A DNA stretch of 64,000 nucleotides from Dichotomocladium elegans (lineage: Eukaryota; Mucoromycota; Mucoromycetes; Mucorales; Lichtheimiaceae), in contig JAIXMN010000015.1 in NCBI GenBank assembly GCA_025716815.1, positions 186,001 through 250,000 of the forward strand, in the 5' to 3' direction. Position numbers and translations under genes: made by a program. Position 1 is the stretch's first letter; each line of letters opens with the position of its first letter. Under the pieces are notes generated by a model. That model saw nothing but the letters and a program-made list of their open reading frames with translations. It did not search any database and was not told where the DNA came from. Positions 46,740 to 64,000 of the stretch are shown here, piece by piece.

Positions 46740-47115
46740 ATTCTGAAACGAACAGTCAATTTTCTACAAAGACAGGACAGGGCCATGCCGCTGAAATGGC
46801 TGCCCTGAGCTCATGGACATGTTCATTGATGAGGATACATGTTCTCCTTAACTTACTTTTACCCACATAGAGCACGTGTATAGTTTATCTTGCAAAGTCT
46901 CTCTGAACTTTCTGCCATGCATAGCGTGGGCGATAGGACATAGACATTCTGATAAAGAACCAGAGTCTACGTGCAGTTATAACTGACTGACCAAGACAAA
47001 GTCTAATATTTCAAGCTGTTGGCTGGAGAAGGCCTTTAGAGCATTAAGGAGCTGTAAAATATCTAAAAACCCGTGTCCATTGAGCTTAGCGATGGGCATT
47101 GCACTACTAAAAGGA
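46740..47115. repeat. diverged direct repeat, copy 1
   Basis: Aligns by eye, with gaps and many substitutions, to 47675-47960 in the same orientation. Shared landmarks: GGACAGGG followed by TGCC, CATTCTGA, a TTCAAGCTG/TTTAAGCTG block and AGCGATGGGCA/AGCGATAGGCA. Looks like an ancient duplication or two remnants of one mobile or gene family. Confidence 0.5.
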
Positions 47116-47674
47116 ACCTGCAGTAATTTTAAGAAACCAAGAACCAGGCACCGTCCCCGGATTCTTAATGAACATGAGGGTTTCATGCTGAAATGTGTTG
47201 ATGACAATATATCCATTGTCCTCGAGCATCTTATGGAAAAGCCGGTCTAGAGATCTGAGAGACTTAAAGTATCCAAGCCGGCATTCCACCAATCTATAGA
47301 AATCGAATGCAGCGAATTATTGAAAAGGGACTCTATTTCAACCGGTGGACAAGACTAGTGACACAGAGTTCCAAGAATGTCTTGACTAGGAGTGTGGAAC
47401 ATAGACTGACTAAGATTCTAGATGAAGCTACCTTTTCCTTGATGAGACTGGATTTCATAGTACCATGAAGTGCAGCATGGGATGATACAAGAAAGGAAGC
47501 TCTAGAGCAGCTTTCTCTTTCTCTTTCTTCTCTTTGTTTCTTAAAAAAGAAACAGAAGCTTGTAAGATCATTGTACTTATAGAATAATAGCGTCAAATAG
47601 GAACAACTAGAAGAATAAAGACGCCACTCAAAATACTTGGCAAACTCATTATCTATTTCTTTTCATGTACATCC

Positions 47675-47960
47675 CGAAATGAGCAATCAATTTCTGTACG
47701 AAGATGGACAGGGTTATGCCATTGATATGCATGACTGTCCTGAGCCTATGATTTAAGTCCATTGAAGAGGACTTGTACAAACAAAAGAATGCAGGCATTC
47801 TGACGAAATAAGCAGGTTCTACAACTTATAAAGACTAATGCAAGATTCAAATCGTTTAAGCTGATGTTTGAGAAGGTTCGAGAATATCGGCTACTGCAGG
47901 GCAGCTAGGAATCGATGTTAGTTCAATAAGCGATAGGCACTACAGTATGAAAAGAGGAAG
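47675..47960. repeat. diverged direct repeat, copy 2
   Basis: Second copy of the segment at 46740-47115; shorter, with internal deletions. On the minus strand copy 1 stays open longer (46977-47216) while this copy carries several stops, so it appears more decayed. Confidence 0.5.
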
Positions 47961-49135
47961 CAGAGGTTGTATATATTTTATCAATGAAGACCATCGAAGC
48001 GTGCGATGGTGAGAGAGCTGGAGCTAGGCACAACTCTTTTCATAGGGATACTGTTGTCGGATGAATGATCTGGCTGGATATGTCGGCATATCTGCTCATG
48101 CTGTCTCTGGAGATGTAGTGTTGTGGGCAATAGGGCTATGTACTACCCTGATGTAATGAATAAACACTGCTGTTCATTGAACGAGTCGATGCGCCTTAGA
48201 AGACTTTGATAGCTGAGTCATGTGATGGGAATCTGTAGAGTTCTTTGCGAGCCGGTAGTTAAAAGCAGTGATGATGGCGAAATAAGAATAACATAGGGCA
48301 ATTGGATCATTCCACAAGGAAGTAATCTTTGAGAGTCCTTTTGATGAACGTTATGTTCAGCAATTCAAAAGAGACGTGAAATCGTTGAGGCAAGAAAGCA
48401 ACTCCCACCTAGTGTTTACTGTCGCTACTTAATCAAGGCCAGGGTGTGACATTATTCAGATCTTTTAGGCATATCATCAATACAACTTGTCATTCAGCTC
48501 ATTCTGACATGACATCGAGGATGATTGAGCTTTTCACTGGAATTCATTCTACGCACATCTCATGATGAATTGGAGCTAATTGCTGAGTTGTCATTCATGA
48601 CACCTATTTGGGTATGTGTTCATCTCCCGATGCTCTGGTCATCACAAAAGACATCACCACGAAGAGATTATGCATAGGCGATCGGTCGTCATATCTACTT
48701 GGCAATCGAGAAAATCGTTTCCACATTGAAATCCGGCGTGATCCTCTCTTCCATGTCCTCATCGGTATACTCAATTGTGTAATTGCCATCGTCATCCGCT
48801 CTCGTTTGCAGATTGACCAATCGTATTCGTACTTGCTAAGCCATGGGAAGAGAGGGAAACTTGAGTGTAGGCCAAAGTGTCAGAGTGCATTGAGAAAGAG
48901 CTGATGCTTTCAGCCGACTGATAGCTCTATACGTAAATGAAATGCCCATGCCGAGCGGAAGTGGTTGTACTTTGCCAGTACGTGACGTGGTTCCGAAAAG
49001 GCCAAATAAATTTTTTGTTTGCCCCACTGAGTGTGATTTCGAACTGTCAACTTTTTTATAGGCACGACCAGCACCTCTCTCTCTATCGCTCGACCTTCCC
49101 CTTTTACGTCGCGATATCCGCCTCATCTCTCTCTA

Positions 49136-50749
49136 ATGTCTGCTAGTATCTTTGTGCAGGGCTCGCTCGAGTCTCAGGTACATTATTGCAATCCCAGTCT
49201 TCTTTAAACAACACGAATACATGCAATTCGCGCCATCGACGCTTCGCTTTTTTCTCCACTTTGTTTCTTTAATCAGCAACAATTTCACTGACCCACCAAC
49301 ATGGCCGCTGCACTGTAGATCCTGGACCTGACTTCATATATTTCCAAGTTGCAAGGCGAGGATGGCGAAGATAATTCCCCTTATGTTCAAGAGATCAAGA
49401 ATCTGTTGTCCGCCAAGAACAATGATGTGTTTACTCGACTTGCAAAGGATTCCTCGCTTTTCTTGACCAAGAGCGATCGTGGTATGTGTTCTGAGAAAAT
49501 GGGAAACATACGAAGACTGAACAATGCATGCATTACTTGGAATACGCGCAGAGGTCGAAGGTGCTTTTAACTTGCTGATCGTTGTCGTTCTCGGTGCAGT
49601 CGATGTTTCCTCCGCTGTGAAGACGCTTGTTGCCACTCTATCACAAACCGAGAGCACGAAGACCAGTTTGAAACAGAAGATGTAAGATCGAGAATTTGAA
49701 GCATACTTTTTTTGCTGTTGTTGCTTCCCGATGAAAAGCAAGGGCGACTTATCGACGTGAATATTTTTTCCCTGTATCAGTCTTCTCAACCTATACAACG
49801 CGTTGCCTAGCGATTCACCCCTCCGTTACGACGCTTTCGTCGGTCTTATCGATGTGACCGCCCAGGCTGATGAGCTGGAGTCGCTTCACAGCCAGCTGAG
49901 CCACATCGACACTTGGGTCAAGCAGTGGGGTATCGATACTACGACTGAGAGAAAGCTTTACAGTCATCTCAGCGAGAAGCTGATTCAGACGGGCGAAGAG
50001 TACGTTGAAGAAAGGAAGGGGGAAATGATAAGTGGGGCTCTGAGTCTAACTGTAGAACTACTTGTTATCAATGTAGGAAGCTCGCCTTTGATTTCACTCT
50101 CAAGACACTTTCCACATATAATGCCGATGATGCTGCGGCTACACAACTTGCAAAGGATGCTATCTCCCGAGCGGTATCAATCGAGAATTTCTTTGCGTTT
50201 GAGGATCTTCTCCAGTATCCCGCAATCCAAAAACTTAAGGGCACCAAGGAATATGAGCTGCTCAATGTTTTCCTCAACGGCACCCTGTCTACGTACAAGG
50301 CATTTGCTCAGTCCAACGCTGATCTGTTAAAGTCTTTTGACAGTGAAAGTAACATCCGCAAAATTCGACTTCTCTCGCTGGCATCGCTTGGCTGCGAGAA
50401 CCTGGCTCGCGAGCTGAGCTACGCAGATATCGCAAAGAACCTTGAGATTTCTGAAGACGAGGTCGAAATGTGGGTGATTGATGTGATCCGCGCTGGCTTG
50501 GTCGAGGCCAAACTTAACCAGCTGAATAAGACGGTGTTGGTCCACCGAAGCATCTACCGGGTATTTGGTAAGGAGCAGTGGCAGCAGTTAAGCTCCAGAT
50601 TGAACACCTGGAAGGAAAGCTTGAATGAAATCTTGGCTGTTATTGGAAACGCAAAGCTCATCGCCGGTGGGGCTCTGCAAGGTGGTGCCGCCGCGATCGT
50701 GGTGGAGGACAAGACCCAGGCGGAGGTTACTGTTTCCACCTCGAACTAA
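49136..50749 (+). CDS. translation initiation factor eIF3 subunit M (PCI domain)
   Basis: Subunit m of eIF3, which recruits the 43S complex during translation initiation. Five exons: 49136-49177, 49319-49481, 49552-49681, 49781-49999 and 50077-50749, giving 408 residues. Exon 1 encodes MSASIFVQGSLESQ and splices to ILDLTSYISKLQ. The C-terminal half is the PCI domain: IRKIRLLSLASLGCENLAREL, YADIAKNLEISEDEVEMWVID, VIRAGLVEAKLNQLNKTVLV and a final helix with VFGKEQWQQLSSRLNTW. A tempting ATG at 49301 (MAAAL) meets TAG after five codons; that TAG is in fact the acceptor of intron 1. Length and PCI arrangement match eIF3m rather than COP9 subunit 7 (ends VVEDKTQAEVTVSTSN). The 5' exon was chosen from frame and splice signals. 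Confidence 0.93.
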
Positions 50750-52418
50750 TCATCCTCTTCCTCTCAAAGAAAAAAAAATGACGAGTACAAAACAAGCTAC
50801 AAAAAAGCTATCAATAACCCCTCTTTTTTTGTCTTCACGCTCTCTGTCTATCTGTTTTCCTCTCTTTTTTCTTCTTCCCTTCCGTTTCCCCATTTTTTAT
50901 CCTCATCTGTAGTGGTTGCATTTATCCACATTTATAAAAGAAAATAAAGTATCATAAAGAGGAGGGAGGGCGGTAATTTTGCTCTCCTTTTTTTTGCAAC
51001 CAGCATTTCAGTCTAGGCTGCATTGGGCCATAGTAAAATCGAAGATGGCCTGAGCGTTGAGATGCAATGGATGAACTTGGCTCCGATGCAGGTGAGAGAC
51101 AACAGAGCTATCCATGAAACACTAGTGATATTCGATGCATTATCGTCCTTGCCCGGAATGGCATGTGACCACCCACCAAGCAGATGAAGTCGGCGGCAAG
51201 GCCTGCGGCGGTGTACGATGATAATGGGCAGCAATACGTGCTTGATCTTTGCAGATGAGGTAGAAATCATCCGAAGAAGTGAAGTATCGAGGAAAAAGGA
51301 TGTTGGATAGCATTGATAAGCGAACGCACCGTTGCTGCATGCATCCTCTCCTCTCCTCTTTTTGGGGGCCCCGGTTAACGATCATACATACCAAATTGTG
51401 CTGATGAATAATTCAGATTCGGGACGCGTCACCTTTAGTTTCGACTAAATACAGTGACAGGATCCATGTGGTTGACGATGTGCAAGTTCAGCATGGATGA
51501 CCCTGAGTTGGTAAGGTGCCCAAGAACGAGATCGAGGGAAAAAATCATGCTATACAGTGCCCAACCATCGTGTGTGGTAGAATTACTCGAGGTCCTTTGC
51601 TGCCTTGGAGATAGACGTCACTGTGTGTTTGCGCGCGCCCGAGAAAAACACACACACACTCACACACAGAGAGAGAGAGAGGGAGGGAGAGAACAAATTA
51701 ATAATTGAGATTGAAGAAATATCAAGTGACCTCGACGAACAAGTTGATTTGTCTACTCAATTTTAGTGGTGAAAGGGACAATACCATATTCGGACACTCT
51801 ACGACAGCATCGCACTTGGTAGCACATGGTAATGCGTATTCGCATGATTAATCTGTCCACTGTGTCCGGGAGGGGCGATCGCAAATGAAATTCGGAGGAT
51901 ATGCCACGCCTTCCCTTTCTCACACCTCTCTCGTGGATCTTGTTTTCTCGAGGGCCTCGTTATCGCAGATGCAATGTCAGCGAAAACAAGACAGAAATCC
52001 ATCGATCTAGCCATTTTCCCCCAACCTGCAGTTCTCCGTGGTGTCCCTCGCCTAACAGCGCGCTATGATACTCATACAGATAGGTTCAAAGTTACATGAA
52101 TGATGTTGTCAAGGAGAAGAAATGCGGGGGGTTTGGAAAGGGAATGAGAGCATTTATGCGTTATGAGCGGACAGAGCGACTAGGAAGGAAGGAATGACAC
52201 GATATTCGTCAAAAGAGTTTGATGGCGTTTTCTTTTTCTTTTTTTGGAGGAAGGCAAGTGGGTCGTCGTCCTTTGCAAAAAAGTATATTGCACTTTTGTC
52301 GGCATCACCATGGGGGTTGTGTAACACTACCTAAAAGGCCAGAATATCTTGGTTGGCTGTGCCTCGAGTCGTTCCCACCTCTTCCATCCCCACCTCCTCT
52401 TTCAAACGCTTCACCCTT
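50750..52418. other. intergenic between eIF3m and the large F-box gene
   Basis: About 1.67 kb. Begins with a T/C-rich 3' UTR (poly-A and CTCTTTTTTC runs), includes a CA/GA compound microsatellite (51648-51690), and has only short chance ORFs (up to 93 codons). Confidence 0.45.
51648..51690. repeat. (CA)n(GA)n compound microsatellite
   Basis: ACACACACAC, a CTCACACACA interruption, then GAGAGAGAGAGA and GGGAGGGAGA. Confidence 0.85.
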
Positions 52419-54216
52419 ATGAACACTTTGCCACGTGAGATATTTGGAAATATCGTTAGTCGTCTGAAGCTCGGCGACTGGATTACTTGTGTCAATGTCT
52501 GTCGAGCATGGCGGATCATGACACCTATCGAAGTCCGCAAGTTACTCAATAAGGTCGCGATCGACCATGACACTCTACATTACCTCGATTCCATACGGCT
52601 TTTCCCTTCGATTCGGACTGTTGTCTTACGCGGCAACAAGATCGTGGGTAGAGCACCGATGCTATCGCCATGTCAGATTACTGCGCTAGGTTCCAAATTA
52701 TTCAGGGGTGGGATATCTATCAGGGCAGGACCGGTTTGCTAACTAGCCATCGTTCCTTTCCTCTCCACAAGAACTGGTCCACATAAGCATGTCCGATGAG
52801 CATCTTATCACCAGTCTCAGACCATTTTCTAAGCATCTCAAGAGTCTCATCATCAAAACACGCTCCCGGCCATCCATCAGCTTTGCCAAGATCCTCCGGA
52901 CATTCCCTAACCTCGTTCATTTTGGGTTCTTCTTTGCCAAGGATAGGCGCAACGCGCGTGACACTTTCTTGGGTTCTTCCATGGCCCGCAACAGCGACGA
53001 CTCTTTCCGGCTCACTAGAGCTGGGGAAGAGGAGAGCGACAACGAAGGCTCCGAGGAGGATGATATGCGCCAGTTACGTTTCGACCCGCTCTCGGAAGAC
53101 CATAACCTGATGTCACTCGAATTCTCCCAGTGTGTGATCCAAGACAGTCTTCTTGCGATCCTCCGGCGACTCCCACGCCTTGAGGTCCTCCGTTTCGATG
53201 CGGATTACTTGTTTCTCGACCCAATCCATATTCTTCATGCATGTCCTCGCCTTAAGCTCCTTCACGAGGGCCCCCAGCCATTTCCCTTCCAGCAGCAGCT
53301 TCTTCGGGCCGAGCGGGACCAGCTGACAGCAGCAACAGCAACAGCATCAGCAGCGCCGGATAACCATGATTCCCTCCTCTACTTCAGCATGCGGCTGGTG
53401 ACCACGCATCTCTTCGAGATCATCAACCCAGACCATCTCCGGGTCCTTCACTTGCCGAACATCCACCAGCTACCATCATCCGCCGCCGCCGCCGCCATCT
53501 CCTTTCCGCAGCTCCATACCCTCTCCTGCCAAGACGTCAGCAGCGACTCGCATCTCCTGACCGATCTCCTGAACCGCTGTCCAAACCTAGAGTTCCTCTA
53601 CCTACACGAATGTAGCAGGCATCGGAGCCTGCCCAGGCTATCCAAGCCTCTTGCAGACGCCATCGCCAGGCTGCCCCGCATACGTGGGCTTCACATCCAA
53701 TCCAATGCCTGGCAGGAACCTCACGCCGCCGAGCTCATGCGCCGCCTCGAACATAAACTGACCCATCTCTGTCTCCGACTGCCCGAGATCGGCTCGATCA
53801 TGGACGCAGTACTCCGAATGCGAGCGCTCCAAGAGCTGCGGCTGGAAACCCTGCATCGCTGGACCCTCGACGGTTCAGGCTCGCCTAGCATTCGTCTCGG
53901 CCTCCTCAAGTCCCTCAGGAGATTCCAGCTGAACATGGAAGGCGGTGCTTCCCTCACCCGAAAAGAGGTGCTCGACATGAGACATCTCGAGGCAATTCAT
54001 CTGACAGGCTCCCATACTCCATCATTGGCGGATCTCGAAACACTTATCACGGTGGCACCCAGGTTGAAAACACTGTCGATCGTCACCGATACCACCTCGC
54101 TCGCTCAAGCAAAACACCACTTGTTGAACCAAGGTGCCAGGCTCGGAATCACCATCAGCATGGCATCCACTTGTACATACCACCAGATCGATGATCAACA
54201 ACCCTTCTGCTCCTGA
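52419..54216 (+). CDS. large F-box / leucine-rich-repeat protein
   Basis: Predicted SCF ubiquitin-ligase adaptor. Exon 1 (52419-52707) starts MNTLPREIFGNIVSRLKLGD and continues WITCVNVCRAWRI, a clear F-box. A GTGGGA/ACAAG intron covers 52708-52771, and exon 2 (52772-54216) encodes leucine-rich repeats up to QPFCS, total 577 residues. Repeats include LRVLHLPNIHQL, LEFLYLHECSRHR, LTHLCLRLPEIG, LQELRLETLHRW and LKTLSIVTDTT. A Ser/Glu/Asp loop (GEEESDNEGSEEDDMR) and an Ala/Thr run interrupt the repeats. The ATG at 52419 starts the F-box; the longer upstream frame is non-conserved. GC content is higher than in the flanks, fitting a real exon. Substrate unknown. Confidence 0.9.
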
Positions 54217-54337
54217 TTAAACTCCTTCCAAGTATACGCTTGCTATAGTAAATAAACATATACATACAAATCGGGCCAAAGTCACCTGTACTGTACTGCC
54301 AGAATGAAGAAAGAAACTATTTATTTACTATATTTTT

Positions 54338-61945
<7,608 letters not shown>

Positions 61946-63095
61946 GTTGAATAACAAGGGGACGTTGTTGAAATGCTGATTCGACCGATTCGCTGAATTC
62001 CTTTCCTTACAAGAAGATAAAGTTACAGGCAGTGAAAGTGTCAAAGAAAGGACTTGGATGAGTCGGTGATACCTTTCAACGAAGGACGTCGGGCGCAGCT
62101 CGCGAGCGCTTTTTTTTGTTCAAAAAAAACTTGATGACGCAGTGTCTCAAATGCCATTGGTCCAAAATGCGGAGCGCACAAATCCTACGGATACTTGATG
62201 CCGCTTGCGATTTCTCACACGGCATTGTCCAAGACGTTCACGAAGATTTAATTCATGATCAATATGCCACAAGAAGGAACGGCATACTCATTCTTCATAC
62301 TATATGTTTTTGGTCATAGAATGAAGGGCCGGGTGTATCTATCGGATGTTAACACAAACTTTCAATCCCGCAAAGTTCTTGACTATCGCATGCAACCCTA
62401 TTCAAAGCTTTTTGCCCCCGATTTTTGTAATGACCGAGGCCAGATGCGCTTATTACTTAAATATATATAATCAGACACACATCAAAGAAAGCGGTGTGCT
62501 GTGCATGAGGTAGAATGCACATAATGATATCGTTGTGACGTCTGTGTGTAGTGATAAGGCTATGGAAAGACTCGACAAGGGGCAATCTGAGTCAAGAATT
62601 GATGTTTTGGCTACGACACAGACTTGCGTTCCAACGGTGGGCGTGTTAAGAGCGAGAAAGCAAGAACAATGACGGACACTTATAGTAATGGCTATGGCTA
62701 GATACAAGAATGATATTCTTGCTTTTAATTTCTCTTGCTGGCTATGTAGGTGGTCCACGGTAGATAAAGGTCTGTGCCGAGTCCAGATGTGAATTTATGC
62801 CCTTTGCTGTGCGGCCAACATAGATCCTCTGTCCAAAGAACCATGAGAACGGGAGCACATGCCGAAGAAGACCGATGGTTGTTCTTGGCTCATGTTGAGG
62901 AACTCAACCAAAAAGAAATACTTCTCTTTATAGTATTGGCTTGAGCTTTTTATTTGTACCTGTCACGGGCCGATGCAACCCCGTGCGTGCGCTCGGTCGC
63001 GTGTATGGGTATCAAATCTCGGCGAGTAAATTCGTGGTTGGATTTCCATACACTCGTTTTCTTTACTTTCTTCGCCCTACAAAGCGTTATTGCGA
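61946..63095. other. divergent intergenic region, Prp8 / TAPT1
   Basis: About 1.15 kb. Contains poly-T (~62109-62115) and poly-A runs and several 60-95-codon open frames on both strands without motifs. Presumed promoters of both flanking genes. Confidence 0.45.
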
Positions 63096-64000
63096 ATGGA
63101 CAATCACACACAGCCGCGGCGAAGACTTACAACCGCTCGGTCGGCTTCTCTGCCTAATACAAATCCATCTCTCAGAAGTCGCAATAAATTTGAACTGCTT
63201 GATCCAAATTCTTCATCACCCCATTTGCTCTCACCCGCCAGCAAAAAGAGACGGAAGCGAAAGGCGAAGCCCAGCACAGACGAAAATATATTTAACGATA
63301 AAGCGCAGATGGATTCTTTGAACGATCCGACCCAGCCACGAGCGGCATCTCCCCGCCCATTCCTAGCTGCACATGCCCATCGGACTACTGCTCTCAAATC
63401 AGCAGTTACCGCAGCTTCATCAGCATCGCACGCAGCTGGAAAGCGAAACGAAGAAGAGACGGGGAATGGGCCAACAAGCCTCTCCTTCTGGGACTACCTG
63501 CGCGATGAACTTACAGTTTCCGACTTTGATACAACCCAAGAAGTCAAACGGGAACGGATCACCAATTTTTTGGGTGTTCCTGGAGCGGTCGAAAAGTTGA
63601 TGGGATTTGGATTTGTCGTCTGCCTCGATTCTTTCCTTTATACATTCACCATCCTACCGTTGCGTTTCATACTCGCTCTGTATCACTATATCCATTACCT
63701 CTATAACAATCTTCGGGTCAAGATAACTGGTGAAGGCAGGTAAGTCGGCGATCAGCCGGAGGAAATAGGAAGGATATGCCCACCCCACAAAGGACTCATT
63801 ACAGAGATCAGCATGATATGGCTGAGACCATCTCAGAAATGCGACTTGTTGAAGGGCTTCCTGGCAATGATAACCTGCCTTGCCATGTCAACATTAGAGC
63901 CTTCGCGAATATATCACTCGATCCGTGGCCAAGCTGTGCTAAAGCTCTATGTCATCTTTAACTGCCTTGAGGTATTTGACAAACTCTGCTGTTCGGTTGG
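63096..64000 (+). CDS. TAPT1/Emp65-family membrane protein, N-terminal part (runs off the right edge)
   Basis: Polytopic endoplasmic-reticulum membrane protein of the TAPT1 (DUF747) family; yeast Emp65 works with Slp1 in ER protein folding. Exon 1 (63096-63729) starts MDNHTQPRRRLTTARS, has a basic patch (KKRRKRKAKPS), and reaches the family core LSFWDYLRDELTVSDFD, then RERITNFLGVPGAVEKLMGF and a membrane helix (FVVCLDSFLYTFTILPLRF). A GTGAAG/ACAG intron (63730-63804) leads to exon 2 (63805 on), encoding WLRPSQKCDLLKGFL, YHSIRGQAVLKLYVIFNCLE. The donor at 63730 rather than the stronger GTAAGT at 63739 is required to keep this conserved frame. The gene continues beyond the window. Confidence 0.92.

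Larger units (their letters stand above)
46305..49135. other. gene-poor region with degenerate duplicated segments
   Basis: About 2.8 kb between Spt7 and eIF3m. It contains two diverged direct copies of one segment (listed separately), minus-strand open frames of 60-90 codons (46977-47596) that may be a decayed LRR-like gene, and a 46-codon minus-strand fragment (48695-48835) with Tudor-like character. A minus-strand TATAAAAAAG near 49050 could be a promoter for the latter. Confidence 0.4.

Overview
The window looks like a gene-dense chromosome arm segment from a filamentous early-diverging fungus, most likely Mucoromycota. The evidence is many short introns (about 50-140 nt, GT-AG with some GC-AG), intact single-copy eukaryotic housekeeping genes (Prp8, Spt7, eIF3m, Pex5, Tim17, Ypt6), a tubby-C-terminal-like protein of a type common in Mucoromycota, fungal secreted precursors with dibasic sites, and polyQ/CAG-rich genes. 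The assignment is an inference. All exon coordinates were read by hand from splice signals and reading-frame continuity.

Layout, left to right. 0-11 kb: partial CTP synthase (-), a small F-box/LRR protein (-), a tubby-like protein (+), a monoacylglycerol lipase (+), a DUF202 membrane protein (+) and the PTS1 receptor Pex5 (-). 11-20 kb: a very long Gln-rich coiled-coil protein (+), which seems to join what would otherwise be called two genes, and a WD40 protein (-). 20-24.7 kb: a gene-poor stretch with only a CCHC zinc-knuckle ORF and weak ORFs. 24.7-28 kb: a Ded1/DDX3-type DEAD-box helicase (+) and D-aminoacyl-tRNA deacylase (-).

29-35.5 kb: five consecutive, intronless, same-strand genes for orphan secreted precursors. 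Each starts Met-Arg plus a hydrophobic signal peptide ending before (A/S)P. Several carry Lys-Arg processing sites, and most have a TATA-like element 65-100 nt before the ATG. This array is the most system-like feature of the window.

36-46.3 kb: Ypt6/Rab6 (+), a short-chain dehydrogenase (+), Tim17 (-), a C2-domain protein with an acidic tail (-) and the SAGA subunit Spt7 (-). 46.3-49.1 kb: a decayed region with two diverged copies of one segment. 49.1-64 kb: eIF3m (+), a large F-box/LRR protein (+), the U5 snRNP core protein Prp8 (-) and a partial TAPT1/Emp65-family membrane protein (+).

Most genes are unrelated housekeeping functions with no operon-like logic. Two signals stand out beyond ordinary annotation: the tandem secreted-precursor array, and several introns that appear to need a GC-AG donor (GCAAG[C/T/A]) to keep conserved proteins in frame.
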